From contig JBGPJM010000125.1 in NCBI GenBank assembly GCA_041485385.1, forward strand, positions 1-14,451: a stretch of DNA of 14,451 nt, in the 5' to 3' direction. The notes below the pieces were generated by a model. That model was given only the letters and a program-made list of their open reading frames with translations, was not told where the DNA came from and searched no databases. Below, piece by piece: positions 1 to 7,662 of this stretch. The DNA is from JBGPJM01 sp041485385. Lineage in GTDB: Bacteria > Planctomycetota > Phycisphaerae > Phycisphaerales > UBA1924. Numbering within the stretch: position 1 is the first letter of the stretch; each line of letters opens with the position of its first letter. The position numbers and the translations under genes were made by a program.

Positions 1-765
1 ATGTACGCCTACCCGTCGAACTTCTCCGACGCGATGATCGAGGCGCTCGCCGAACTGGCCGGCACCACCGGGGGCAGGCGGGTGCTCCCGTACATCGACA
101 TGCCGCTGCAGCACGCCTCCGACTGCATACTTGGATCGATGCGCCGGAACGTCACCCGCCGCCAGCAGCAGGCGCTGGTGGAGAGACTCCGGGAGCGCAT
201 CCCGGGCATGGCCATCCGCACGACGTTCATCTCGGGCTTCCCGGGCGAGACCGAGGACGACCACCGGGAGCTGCTGGAGTTCGTGGACGAGGTCGGCTTC
301 GACATGCTCGGCGTGTTCGAGTACTCCCCCGAGCCCGGCACGCCCGCCGGGACGATGGAGCAGGACCCGTCGCTGGCGGTGCCGCCGGAGGTGAAGACGC
401 GCCGGCGGGAGGAGGTGATGGCGCTCCAGCAATCCATCGCTTTCGAGCAGGCGGCCTACCTGGCCGAGCAGTTCGACGAGACCGACCCGGTCAACACCGG
501 CGTGCGTTTCGACGTGCTGATCGACCAGCCGACGCGCACGGAGGGTCTCGAAACGGCCGGCGTGGGCAGGGGCGGCACGCTGTACCGCGGGCGGGCGTAC
601 TTCCAGGCGCCGCAGATCGATTCGGTGACCTTCGTGCATTCGAAGAAGAAGCTCAGCCCGGGAGAGATCGTGCGCTGCGCCGTCGTTGCCTCCGACGGCT
701 ACGACCTGGTCGCCCGTCCGTGCGAGGAGCTTGAGAAGAGGGTCGGGTTGACGGTTCTCGGCTAG
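1..765 (+). CDS. rimO: Ribosomal protein S12 methylthiotransferase RimO, C-terminal part (5' end outside window)
   Basis: RimO is a radical-SAM enzyme that adds a methylthio group to a conserved Asp of ribosomal protein S12. The visible 254 residues are roughly the last half of a protein usually about 430-460 residues long. The first residues, MYAYP, match the conserved segment inside the radical-SAM barrel, so the ATG at base 1 is internal. The 4Fe-4S cysteine motif CxxxCxxC and the N-terminal MTTase domain must lie upstream. Family signatures seen are PLQHASDCILGSMRR (about residues 35-49), RTTFISGFPGETEDD (73-87) and FDMLGVFEYSPEPGTPA (100-116). The region from about 165 to 245 is the TRAM domain, with YRGRAYFQAP and DGYDLVARP. 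RimO is preferred over MiaB because of the PLQHASD, YSPEPGTPA and TRAM sequences. It ends with TAG and is followed 24 bases later by the PhzF gene on the same strand. Confidence 0.93.
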   Translation: MYAYPSNFSDAMIEALAELAGTTGGRRVLPYIDMPLQHASDCILGSMRRNVTRRQQQALVERLRERIPGMAIRTTFISGFPGETEDDHRELLEFVDEVGFDMLGVFEYSPEPGTPAGTMEQDPSLAVPPEVKTRRREEVMALQQSIAFEQAAYLAEQFDETDPVNTGVRFDVLIDQPTRTEGLETAGVGRGGTLYRGRAYFQAPQIDSVTFVHSKKKLSPGEIVRCAVVASDGYDLVARPCEELEKRVGLTVLG

Positions 766-789
766 GGGAGAGGGGAAGGGGAAGCTGAC

Positions 790-1614
790 GTGCAGCTCCG
801 CATGTTCCAGGTCGATGCGTTCGCGTCGCGGGTGTTCGGCGGCAACCCCGCCGGCGTGGTGCCGCTCGCGGCATGGCTCCCGGACCGTTTCATGCAGGCC
901 ATCGCCGCCGAGAACAACGTCGCCGAGACCGCGTTCTTTGTCCCGGCGACGGGGGTGGCGAGGGGGGCCGCGGATTTCCACATCCGGTGGTTCACGCCGA
1001 CGATCGAGATCGATCTCTGCGGGCATGCCACGCTCGCCTCGGCCCACGTCCTGTTCAGGCACCTGGGGTTCAAGGCCGACCGCGTCCGTTTTTCGTCGCA
1101 CAGCGGGCCGCTGGATGTCTTCCGCCAGGATGACCGGCTCGTGCTCGATTTTCCCTCCCGCCCAGCGCACACGGTGACGGCGCCGACCGGCCTGGCCGAC
1201 GCACTGGGGGCCCACCCGACCGAGGTCCGGGTCGCGCGCGACCTGCTCGTGATCTTCGACACCGAGGAAACTGTCCGCCTGCTCACGCCCGAGATGTCCC
1301 GAATCGCCGGTCTGGACGCCTTCGCCGTGATCGTCACGGCCCCGGCGAGCACGCCGGGGGTCGACTTCGTGTCACGGTTCTTCGCGCCGCGCGCCGGCGT
1401 CCCCGAGGATCCCGCCACCGGTTCGGCCCACTGCACCCTCATTCCCTACTGGGCGGCACGGCTCGGTCGCGCAAAGCTCCACGCGCTGCAGGTCTCCCCG
1501 CGCGGCGGCGAGCTGTTCTGTGAGCACAGGCCGGCGTCCGCACCCGGTTCGGATGATCGCGTCTACATCGGCGGGCAGGCCGTTACCTACTTTGAGGGCG
1601 CCATCCACATCTGA
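790..1614 (+). CDS. PhzF-family isomerase/epimerase
   Basis: This 274-residue protein has the length and motifs of the PhzF family (diaminopimelate-epimerase fold, two similar lobes). Characterised PhzF isomerises dihydro-hydroxyanthranilate in phenazine synthesis, but most family members have unknown substrates, and no phenazine genes are visible here. The N-lobe begins FQVDAFASRVFGGNPAGVV. The likely catalytic Glu is E46 in NNVAETAFF, followed by FTPTIEIDLCGHATLASAH (C77-G78-H79). The C-lobe carries EDPATGSAHC at 206-215 and ends with RVYIGGQAV. The GTG start is supported by a purine-rich Shine-Dalgarno stretch (GGGAGAGGGGAAGGGGAAG) just upstream and by the family's usual N-terminus. The gap to rimO is only 24 bases, so the two are probably co-transcribed. 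The family call is sure; the substrate is not known. Confidence 0.92.
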   Translation: MQLRMFQVDAFASRVFGGNPAGVVPLAAWLPDRFMQAIAAENNVAETAFFVPATGVARGAADFHIRWFTPTIEIDLCGHATLASAHVLFRHLGFKADRVRFSSHSGPLDVFRQDDRLVLDFPSRPAHTVTAPTGLADALGAHPTEVRVARDLLVIFDTEETVRLLTPEMSRIAGLDAFAVIVTAPASTPGVDFVSRFFAPRAGVPEDPATGSAHCTLIPYWAARLGRAKLHALQVSPRGGELFCEHRPASAPGSDDRVYIGGQAVTYFEGAIHI

Positions 1615-1694
1615 TCCGCCCCCTCCCCCGCCCGGCCTCCCCTGACCGGCGTGCCTCCAAGGACGGAGATTGCACCGTTCCCGCCGCTCAATCC

Positions 1695-1706
1695 GATAAC
1701 TCCTCC
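1695..1706 (+). promoter_or_regulatory. Candidate leaderless promoter -10 of ftsW
   Basis: GATAAC (1695-1700) ends 6 bases before the ftsW ATG, and no Shine-Dalgarno sequence is present. A weak TTG-type -35 (TTGCAC, 1670-1675) lies 19 bases upstream. A start site about 7 bases after the -10 would fall on the ATG and give a leaderless mRNA. The same arrangement occurs before three other genes in the window. Confidence 0.4.
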
Positions 1707-2990
1707 ATGCTCCGACCCGGACAGGCGATTATTCTCTGCGCCCTGGCTCTGCTCACGCTGGGCGTGATCATGGTGAACTCGGCCGACATGAACCTGGACC
1801 CGGCGGGTGCGATCACACTCAAGTCCATCCTCCTTTCCCGCTCCACGGCCTACCTGGTGCTGGCGATGCTGGCGATGTGGGTCTGCTCGGTGCTCCCCGT
1901 CCGGCGCTTCGCCGATGCTGTCTCGCGGCCCGTTCCCGCTCTGGCGGGGCGCACGGTCGGCCTCCGCGAGCTGATCGGCCCGCTGTCGTTGTGGGCCTGC
2001 GTGCTTGTTCTGCTGGGGGTCCTGGCCACCGTGTACCTGCCGGTCGTCGGCTCGTCGAAGAACGGCTCTCACCGCTGGGTCGAGGGTGCACTGCCCGGCA
2101 TCGGCAGGATCTCCGTCCAGCCCAGCGAGCTGGCCAAGTGGGGGCTGGTACTCCTCATGGCCTGGTACGGGGCGCGGCACTCGCCGCGGATGGACCGGTT
2201 CTTCACCGGCCTGCTCCCGGGCCTGGCCGGGGCCGGCGTGATCGCGGCGTTCGTCCTGCTCGAGGATCTCGGGACGGCGGTGCTGCTGGGGATGGTCGCG
2301 TGCGTCGTGCTGCTCGCGGCGGGCGCCCGCGTCCGGCAACTGGCTCTCCTCATGCCGCCGGCGCTGGGCGTGTTCATCGCCGCCGTCGTAACCAGTGAAT
2401 ACCGAGTCAGGCGCCTCACCGCCTTCCTCGATCCCTTCCAGGATCCGGAGCGAACCGGGTTCCACATGATCCAGTCGATGACCGCGGTCGCCAACGGGCA
2501 GGTCTTCGGGCGCGGCCTCGGGCACGGTCTGCAGAAGTTCGGCTATCTTCCCGAGGATCGCACCGACTTCCTCTTCGCGGTCATCTGCGAGGAGCTTGGC
2601 GTTGTGGGGGCCGCGGCGGTTGTCGCCCTCTACGCCGGCCTGCTCTGGGCGGGGTTCTCGATTCTGATGCGAGAGCGATCGCCGATGCTCAAGCTTGTGG
2701 CCTTGGGCGTGCTGACCACGATCGGACTGCAGGCGGTCATCAACCTTGCCGTCGTCACCGGGCTGGGCCCCACCAAGGGGATCGCGCTGCCGATGCTCAG
2801 CGCCGGGGGCACGGGGTGGATCCTCACCGCCGCGTCGCTGGGGCTGCTGGTGGCCATGGACCGCTCGGCGGTTGCGGCGCCGGCGGACGGTCCCGACGCC
2901 GCGGACGCGCTGCTGGCTGCCCAGGATGAATCCGCGCCGTCGGTGGTCGTGACTCATGCCGGCGCTCAGGGCGCGGGGCTGCTGGGCTGA
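1707..2990 (+). CDS. ftsW: FtsW, septal SEDS peptidoglycan glycosyltransferase
   Basis: This 427-residue polytopic membrane protein belongs to the SEDS family (FtsW/RodA/SpoVE), which polymerises lipid II into glycan strands with a partner class B PBP. Around ten hydrophobic segments are visible, the first at residues 8-25. Family signatures are RWVEG...ISVQPSELAKW (QPSEL at 138-142), EDLGTAVLLG, the extracellular loop LPEDRTDFLFAVICEELG (from about 281; this loop holds the essential acidic residue of the family, here probably D287) and GPTKGIALPMLSAGGTGW. FtsW is chosen over RodA because murG follows directly, as in the division and cell-wall (dcw) cluster. The last 37 residues are an Ala-rich cytoplasmic tail. 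There is no in-frame start upstream of ATG 1707, and the first membrane segment fixes it. No murC, murD or ftsZ is in the window, so the cluster is either split here or continues elsewhere. Confidence 0.9.
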   Translation: MLRPGQAIILCALALLTLGVIMVNSADMNLDPAGAITLKSILLSRSTAYLVLAMLAMWVCSVLPVRRFADAVSRPVPALAGRTVGLRELIGPLSLWACVLVLLGVLATVYLPVVGSSKNGSHRWVEGALPGIGRISVQPSELAKWGLVLLMAWYGARHSPRMDRFFTGLLPGLAGAGVIAAFVLLEDLGTAVLLGMVACVVLLAAGARVRQLALLMPPALGVFIAAVVTSEYRVRRLTAFLDPFQDPERTGFHMIQSMTAVANGQVFGRGLGHGLQKFGYLPEDRTDFLFAVICEELGVVGAAAVVALYAGLLWAGFSILMRERSPMLKLVALGVLTTIGLQAVINLAVVTGLGPTKGIALPMLSAGGTGWILTAASLGLLVAMDRSAVAAPADGPDAADALLAAQDESAPSVVVTHAGAQGAGLLG

Positions 2991-3014
2991 GCCAACGATC
3001 GGGAGAGGGGCGGC

Positions 3015-4190
3015 GTGATGTTCTCGGGCACGTTCATCTTCGCGGGCGGCGGCACCGGCGGGCATCTCTACCCGGGTCTGGCGATCGCGCGCCAGGTGCT
3101 CTCGCAGAGCAAGGGCGGTGGAGTGCGCGTGTTGTTCGTCTGTTCCGACCGCTCGCTCGACGCGGAGATCCTCAAGAAGGAGGGAGTGGAGTTCGTGACG
3201 CTGGGCGCTCGCCCCTTCTCGATCCGCCCCCGGGCGTTCGCCCGATTCTGTGCCTCCTGGGGCAAATCCGTGCGCGAGTCACGCCGCGTTATCCGGGGTG
3301 CGGCGGGCGGTTCCGCGCCGGGCGCTCCGCCCGATTCCGGCGGCGTCCACGTTGTGGCCATGGGCGGCTATGTGGCGGCGCCCGTCGTTCAGGGGGCGAG
3401 GGTCGAGGGATGTCCCGTGACGCTGGTGAACCTCGACGCCGTCCCGGGAAAAGCGAACCGTTGGATCGCCCGCCGGGCCTCGGGCGTGTTCACCGCCGCA
3501 CCGGTCCATGGCCCCGGCACCGGTCCTCCGGCCTACGCCCGGACCTGGCGGTCGACCGGTCCGATCGTCCGCGACGCCGCTCGCGCCACCGGCACGCCTC
3601 GCCAGTCCCGCCTGAGCCTCGGGCTGGACCCCGACCGATCGACACTGCTGGTCACCGGCGGCAGCCAGGGCGCGGCCTCGATCAACAACTTCATCTGCGC
3701 CGCGGCCGACAGGCTCAGCGGCGCCCTCGCCCCTGGATCGGGCCCCGGCTGGCAGATCCTGCACCAGTGCGGCAAGGGTCACGAGGAGTCCGTCGCCCGG
3801 GCGTACCAGCGGGCCGGCGTCCCCTCCGTCGTTCGCGCGTTCTCGGACTCGATGGGGGAATGGTGGGGTGCGGCAGACCTGGCACTGTCGCGCGCCGGCG
3901 CGGGGTCGGTCGCCGAGGCGTGGTGCAACCGCGTTCCAACCATCTTCATGCCCTACCCCTACCACCGGGACCAGCATCAGCGACTCAACGCCGAACCGCT
4001 CGTCCGTGCGGGGGGGGCCATCCTGTTCACGGATTTCGTCGACGTCGACGAGAATATCGGGCGCAACCTTGGGCCTCTCCGCGAGCTTATCGAGGAGGGT
4101 CCCCGGCGAGCCGCCATGCAATCGGCCCTTCGTCGGCTGCCTCCGGCCGATGGTGAAAGGACGATCGCCGCGGCGCTGATGAGACGGTAG
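3015..4190 (+). CDS. murG: MurG, UDP-GlcNAc:lipid I N-acetylglucosaminyltransferase
   Basis: MurG transfers GlcNAc to lipid I to make lipid II on the cytoplasmic face of the membrane. The 391-residue length is slightly above the usual 350-370. The N-terminal G-loop is AGGGTGGHLYPGLA (residues 10-23), a second glycine-rich stretch is VAMGGYVAAPVV, and the C-domain has LVTGGSQGAASIN (about 212-224), LHQCGKGHEE and the donor-site segment SRAGAGSVAEAW (292-303) followed by PYPYHRDQHQRLNAEPL. The stretch that reads HEQNG in E. coli MurG is here LVNLDAVPGKANRW, an altered acceptor-side loop. The start is GTG 3015 or ATG 3018; both follow the purine-rich Shine-Dalgarno GGGAGAGGGG (3001-3010), and the choice changes one residue. 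The gap to ftsW is 24 bases, so the two form an operon supplying and polymerising lipid II. A short low-complexity Gly/Pro segment (about residues 97-108) precedes the second glycine loop. Confidence 0.94.
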   Translation: MMFSGTFIFAGGGTGGHLYPGLAIARQVLSQSKGGGVRVLFVCSDRSLDAEILKKEGVEFVTLGARPFSIRPRAFARFCASWGKSVRESRRVIRGAAGGSAPGAPPDSGGVHVVAMGGYVAAPVVQGARVEGCPVTLVNLDAVPGKANRWIARRASGVFTAAPVHGPGTGPPAYARTWRSTGPIVRDAARATGTPRQSRLSLGLDPDRSTLLVTGGSQGAASINNFICAAADRLSGALAPGSGPGWQILHQCGKGHEESVARAYQRAGVPSVVRAFSDSMGEWWGAADLALSRAGAGSVAEAWCNRVPTIFMPYPYHRDQHQRLNAEPLVRAGGAILFTDFVDVDENIGRNLGPLRELIEEGPRRAAMQSALRRLPPADGERTIAAALMRR

Positions 4191-4221
4191 GGAAATGACC
4201 GAACTCCCCGTCCCTCTTCGG

Positions 4222-4236
4222 TGGTAGACTTCGTGC
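4222..4236 (+). promoter_or_regulatory. Candidate leaderless extended -10 promoter of the 4237 gene
   Basis: TGGTAGACT is a TGn-extended -10 element (hexamer TAGACT, 4225-4230). It ends 6 bases before the ATG at 4237, and no Shine-Dalgarno sequence is present. The expected start site falls at or next to the ATG. It would separate the 4237/5109 gene pair from murG, which ends 46 bases upstream. Confidence 0.45.
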
Positions 4237-5112
4237 ATGACGGGCGTTACGGCGCAGACGGGGGGAATGGCGCAGGCGGGCGCAGCAGCGGCGACGGTTA
4301 CTCGCTGCGTGTTGTGGCACGCCCCGGCCACGGCGCCGTCCAAGGAGCTGCTGGAGAGTCTTGATGCGCGCCAGGTTGTCGTGACGGCGTGCACCGATTC
4401 GTACCGGGCCATGGCCCTGGTCTGTCAACTCGAGCGTGCTAACGACCGGCGCATCGCCAAGGCCGCACACGAGCAGCACCATCCCGGTGTGCCGGTGGAT
4501 GCTCCCGGCGCGGGCGCGGCCTTGAGTGGAGCAGCCGGCGTGAGTGGGGGGACGGCGCAGCGGGACGCACTGGTGCTCCTGCTCGTCAGCCCCGCGGATC
4601 TCGAGGATGCGACGCCGGTGGTGGAGGCGGTGAAGCGGTATGCGCCGCGCACCGCGTGCTGGTGGTACGACCAGCGGGCCAACCCGCGGCTGCGCGCGGT
4701 GGTCGAGGGCGACGTCGCCTCGTGGCAGCGGATGTCCGCGCCCCGTGCGCGCCCCTCGCCGCAGCCGCCCGACGAATCACCGGCCAACCCCTCGATCCGC
4801 TCGCCGTTCGTCGGCGCACCGTCCGGTCGGCCGGGCCCCGTGGCGTCGCCGCGAACCCCGCTCCGGCTCACCGGGCACCCCGATCTGCCCAGCGAGCCCG
4901 CGCCGCCATCCCAGCCCGGCGTCCGGCGCCCGGAGGCCGCCGGGGCCGACGCCGCAGCGAGGCCCGCAGACCGTCCTGGCCTCATCCTGACCGACGAGGA
5001 AATGGCGATGCTGCTGGCCGACGACGTCAACGGCCCGTCGGCGGGCGCATCCGCAGCGGGCAACAACCCGGGCGCGGCGCCGGACCCCAAGGGAGCAGGC
5101 GACCAGTCATGA
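4237..5112 (+). CDS. Hypothetical protein: receiver-like domain plus LTDEEM motif tail
   Basis: I do not recognise this 291-residue protein. Residues 22-165 read like a degenerate receiver-type alpha/beta fold. A first strand (RCVLWHAP) lacks the usual acidic pair, a helix DSYRAMALVCQLERA follows a second strand (QVVVTACT), and a third strand (DALVLLLVSP) lacks the phospho-acceptor Asp. A fourth strand is TACWWYD. Residues 167-245 are a Pro/Ala/Arg-rich linker with no predicted fold. The C-terminal part has ILTDEEMAMLLADD (motif at 251-260) and a short Gly/Ala tail. The same motif recurs in the diguanylate cyclase encoded next. The stop codon overlaps that gene's start (ATGA at 5109-5112), so the two are translationally coupled and probably act together. 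There is no signal peptide or membrane segment. An alternative start is the ATG at 4267, but the -10-like element just upstream favours 4237. The function is unknown; a scaffold or signal adaptor is a guess. Confidence 0.75.
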   Translation: MTGVTAQTGGMAQAGAAAATVTRCVLWHAPATAPSKELLESLDARQVVVTACTDSYRAMALVCQLERANDRRIAKAAHEQHHPGVPVDAPGAGAALSGAAGVSGGTAQRDALVLLLVSPADLEDATPVVEAVKRYAPRTACWWYDQRANPRLRAVVEGDVASWQRMSAPRARPSPQPPDESPANPSIRSPFVGAPSGRPGPVASPRTPLRLTGHPDLPSEPAPPSQPGVRRPEAAGADAAARPADRPGLILTDEEMAMLLADDVNGPSAGASAAGNNPGAAPDPKGAGDQS

Positions 5113-6716
5113 GCACCACCTCGAGCGAGGGCTCCTCCGTCCTGCGTCTGCGGTCCGATCCGCCGATTGCCCCTACGCCAGCGCCGGTCTCTTTGCCCGA
5201 CCAAGCTCGCCCGTCCGAGCCGGTCAGCCCGCTCGCGGTTCCTGTCCGCGTTATCCTGGTCGGGCGCACCGGCCTGGACATCGCGCTGCGGACGGATCCC
5301 GGCATCGAGCTCATCCGGGCCACCAGCGCCATCCACGCCATCGGCGAGCTTTCGGACCCGATCGACAACACGACGCCTGAGGCGGTCTCCGTCGTTGTCG
5401 GCCCGGACGGGGACCCCGGCGAGCGGACGCGCGAGTTCGCCGCGAGCCTCCGGCTGCTCTCACCCTCGGTCCGCGTGCTGCAGGCTGTGGAAGGGCCCAA
5501 CTCCGTCCGCTGGCCGGAGTACGACGGCGTGGTCGACATGCGGCGCCCGTCGGAGGAGCTGCGCCTGATCGTCCGGGGCGTTCAGCCGCCGGGGGACGCC
5601 GCGAGCGCGCCGAGCGCACCAGACGCCGCGGCGGCGCCGACGCCGGGGCTGACCTCGGTGTGGCGTGCCGCGTCCACCATCCTCGATCTCACGGATGAAG
5701 AGATGGGCGCGCTCACGGCGGCCGGCGGGATGGAGGCGGCAGCCGAGCAACCCGTCGCGCCCGGTCCGCCCGAGCAGACCGCCGGCGCGCCACCCGCCCC
5801 GCAAGCACCCATGACTCCGGCCGCTCCGCCGACCGCCGGGCCGTGGGCCGAGCCCGACGACGCCCCGCTGCTGAATGCGCTGCTGACCGGGCACGACCTG
5901 CTCCCGCGGGCGCTGGAGGCGATCAGCCACCAGCTCGGGGTTGCGGAGGTGATGTTCGTCGCGTCGGGTGACGAGGCCGTGATCGGCGCCGACAGCGCCC
6001 AGGCGACGGTGGAGTACCAGGGAGGCGTGCTCGGTCGGCTCAGCGCCGCCGGCGTCGAGAGCGCGGCCCTGGAGCCCCAGGCCCGCTGGCTCGCGCACTG
6101 GCTGGCGCTGCGGGAGCAGCACGAGCAGCTCCGGCGTGCGGCGTTCACCGACGACCTCACCGGGGCCTGGAACCGCCGATACTTCGACCGCTTTCTGGAC
6201 GCGGCCATCGCGTATGCGACGACTCAGCGGCAGGGAGTTACGCTCCTGTTCTTCGACATCGATGACTTCAAGCGGTACAACGACCGCTATGGGCACGCCG
6301 CCGGCGACGAGATCCTCGTCGAGACCGTCCGCCTGCTCAAGTCGGTCATCCGGCCGACGGACCGCGTCTGCCGCATCGGGGGCGACGAGTTCGTGGTGAT
6401 CTTCCACGAGCCCGCCGGCCCGCGCGACCTGGGGAGCAAGCCGCCTGCTTCGGTCTCCCAGATCGCCCGGCGGTTCCAGAAGCAGATCTGCGAGCATCGC
6501 TTTCCCAAGCTCGCCGACCAGGCGCCGGGCACGCTCACTATCTCCGGTGGGCTGGCGACATTCCCCTGGGACGGCCGCACCGTCGAGGAACTCCTCCGGC
6601 GGGCCGACGAGCTGACCATCCAGAGCAAGCGACAGGGCAAGAACGCGATCACGCTGGGGCCGGGGGCGGAGAGGGTGTGCGGGGCGGACGAGCAGGCAGG
6701 CGGAAGAGAGCAGTGA
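5109..6716 (+). CDS. Diguanylate cyclase (pseudo-receiver + GAF-like + GGDEF)
   Basis: This 535-residue protein should make cyclic di-GMP from two GTP. Residues 46-158 look like a receiver domain that has lost its acidic pair (strand VRVILVG) and phospho-acceptor (strand VSVVVGP), and ends MRRPSEEL where receivers have Lys-Pro. A Pro/Ala-rich linker follows, with LTDEEMGAL at 194-202. Residues 254-345 form a small GAF-like domain, then a short helix (LALREQHEQLRRAAF). The GGDEF domain begins DDLTGAWNRRYFD (348) and has FFDIDDFKRYNDRYGHAAGDE, an intact GGDEF (424-428) and an intact inhibitory I-site RPTD (415-418), five residues upstream. The enzyme therefore looks active and product-inhibited. 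An insertion of about 15 residues (PAGPRDLGSKPPASV) follows the active site. There is no membrane segment, so it is cytosolic. The start ATG overlaps the upstream stop; the open frame extends upstream to 4656, but that stretch lies inside the previous gene. Confidence 0.92.
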   Translation: MSTTSSEGSSVLRLRSDPPIAPTPAPVSLPDQARPSEPVSPLAVPVRVILVGRTGLDIALRTDPGIELIRATSAIHAIGELSDPIDNTTPEAVSVVVGPDGDPGERTREFAASLRLLSPSVRVLQAVEGPNSVRWPEYDGVVDMRRPSEELRLIVRGVQPPGDAASAPSAPDAAAAPTPGLTSVWRAASTILDLTDEEMGALTAAGGMEAAAEQPVAPGPPEQTAGAPPAPQAPMTPAAPPTAGPWAEPDDAPLLNALLTGHDLLPRALEAISHQLGVAEVMFVASGDEAVIGADSAQATVEYQGGVLGRLSAAGVESAALEPQARWLAHWLALREQHEQLRRAAFTDDLTGAWNRRYFDRFLDAAIAYATTQRQGVTLLFFDIDDFKRYNDRYGHAAGDEILVETVRLLKSVIRPTDRVCRIGGDEFVVIFHEPAGPRDLGSKPPASVSQIARRFQKQICEHRFPKLADQAPGTLTISGGLATFPWDGRTVEELLRRADELTIQSKRQGKNAITLGPGAERVCGADEQAGGREQ

Positions 6717-6747
6717 GCATCGCTTCCCCCTGCTTACTGCTCACTGC
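6710..6747 (+). other. Inverted repeat overlapping the stop of the diguanylate cyclase gene
   Basis: GCAGTGAGCA (6710-6719) and TGCTCACTGC (6738-6747) are perfect 10-base complements around an 18-base loop. The left arm includes the TGA stop. There is no T-run after it, so it is not a standard intrinsic terminator. It could act as an mRNA 3' stabiliser or as an operator in front of the HAD gene. Confidence 0.45.
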
Positions 6748-6755
6748 CCCCGGCA

Positions 6756-6767
6756 TACGCTCCACCG
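6756..6767 (+). promoter_or_regulatory. Candidate leaderless -10 of the HAD phosphatase gene
   Basis: TACGCT (6756-6761) fits TANNNT and ends 6 bases before ATG 6768. No Shine-Dalgarno sequence is present. It is weaker than the other three examples, with only three of six consensus bases. Confidence 0.3.
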
Positions 6768-7658
6768 ATGGCCCCCCGACGCTACGACCTGCTCGCCATC
6801 GACCTCGACGGCACGCTCCTGTGTCCCAAGGGCGCTGTCTCGGCGGCCAACATTGAGGCGATCTATGCCGCCCGGCGCGCGGGGATGAACGTCACCGTTT
6901 GCACCGGGCGCGGCCTAATGGAGTGCCGGCACCTCATCCGCCGGTTCGAGCAGCGAGACCCGGTTGTTGTCGCCGGCGGATCGATGCTGGCCTGCCCTGT
7001 GACCGGTCGCACACTGCACAAGTTCCCCATGGACGGCTCGGTCGTGCGCCGCCTGGTGGACCTGCTGGCCGCGCACGGGCACGCCGTGCTGGTGCTGAAA
7101 GACCCGCACGCCGCGGGGTACGACTACGTCGTCGTCTCCGAGCGGGGTGAGCCTGCGCTCGACCCGGTCACCCGCTGGTGGTTCCGCCAGATGCAACTCC
7201 CGGTGCGCTACGTCCGCTCGCTGGACGAGGACGAGCACCCCGGGCACACCGTCCGCGTGGGTGTGTGCGGGCCGAAGCGGCGCACCGACGGCGTGGCGGA
7301 GATGGTCCGGCGGACCTTCGCGCACGAGGCCGCGATGCAGCACTTCCACGCCGTCGTCCCGCGCGACGAGGGGGACGATCCCGAGGGCAAGACGCTCATC
7401 CTCGAGGTGTTCGCGCCGGCGGTGGATAAATGGGCAGCGATCGAATGGCTGGCGGGGCGGGAGGGGATCGCCGTCGAGCGGATCGCCGCGATCGGCAACG
7501 ACATCAACGACGTCGCGATGCTCAGGCAGGCCGCGTGCGGCGTGGCGATGGCCAACGCCATCCCCGAAGCCAAGGCGGTCGCCGACCGCCACACCCTCGG
7601 CAACGACGCCGACGGCGTGGCCCACGCCATCGGGCGGATCCTTTCGGGCGAGTGGTGA
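6768..7658 (+). CDS. Cof-type HAD-superfamily (IIB) phosphatase
   Basis: This 296-residue protein has all four HAD motifs. Motif I is DLDGT with nucleophile D12 and acid/base D14. Motif II is T46 in VCTGRG. Motif III is K221 in APAVDKWAAIEWL. Motif IV is GNDINDVAML with D245 and D248. The cap between about residues 85 and 195 is of the IIB (Cof) type. Such enzymes dephosphorylate small phosphometabolites such as sugar phosphates, phosphorylated cofactors or nucleotides; the substrate cannot be read from the sequence. The length is typical, and the protein is cytosolic. It follows the diguanylate cyclase by 51 bases that hold an inverted repeat and a -10-like hexamer, so it may start a new transcript. 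rsmA follows after 4 bases, so the two are co-transcribed. Confidence 0.93.
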   Translation: MAPRRYDLLAIDLDGTLLCPKGAVSAANIEAIYAARRAGMNVTVCTGRGLMECRHLIRRFEQRDPVVVAGGSMLACPVTGRTLHKFPMDGSVVRRLVDLLAAHGHAVLVLKDPHAAGYDYVVVSERGEPALDPVTRWWFRQMQLPVRYVRSLDEDEHPGHTVRVGVCGPKRRTDGVAEMVRRTFAHEAAMQHFHAVVPRDEGDDPEGKTLILEVFAPAVDKWAAIEWLAGREGIAVERIAAIGNDINDVAMLRQAACGVAMANAIPEAKAVADRHTLGNDADGVAHAIGRILSGEW

Positions 7659-7662
7659 CCTC

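Noticed and set aside
790..1614. Phenazine biosynthesis role for the PhzF-like protein
   Set aside because: No other phz gene is present, and most members of this family lie outside phenazine pathways.
1587..3065. A 492-codon open frame on the minus strand across ftsW
   Set aside because: It is antisense to a clearly recognised ftsW. It is rich in Arg, Gly, Gln, Asp and His with no hydrophobic core, as expected for a shadow frame in G+C-rich DNA.
4656..5108. N-terminal extension of the diguanylate cyclase frame
   Set aside because: It overlaps the 4237 gene out of frame and is nearly all Arg/Ala/Pro. The ATG at 5109 in the ATGA overlap is the natural start.
7147..7662. N-terminal extension of the rsmA frame
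   Set aside because: It lies inside the HAD gene, is Arg/Ser-rich, and RsmA proteins begin shortly before the LGQNFL motif.
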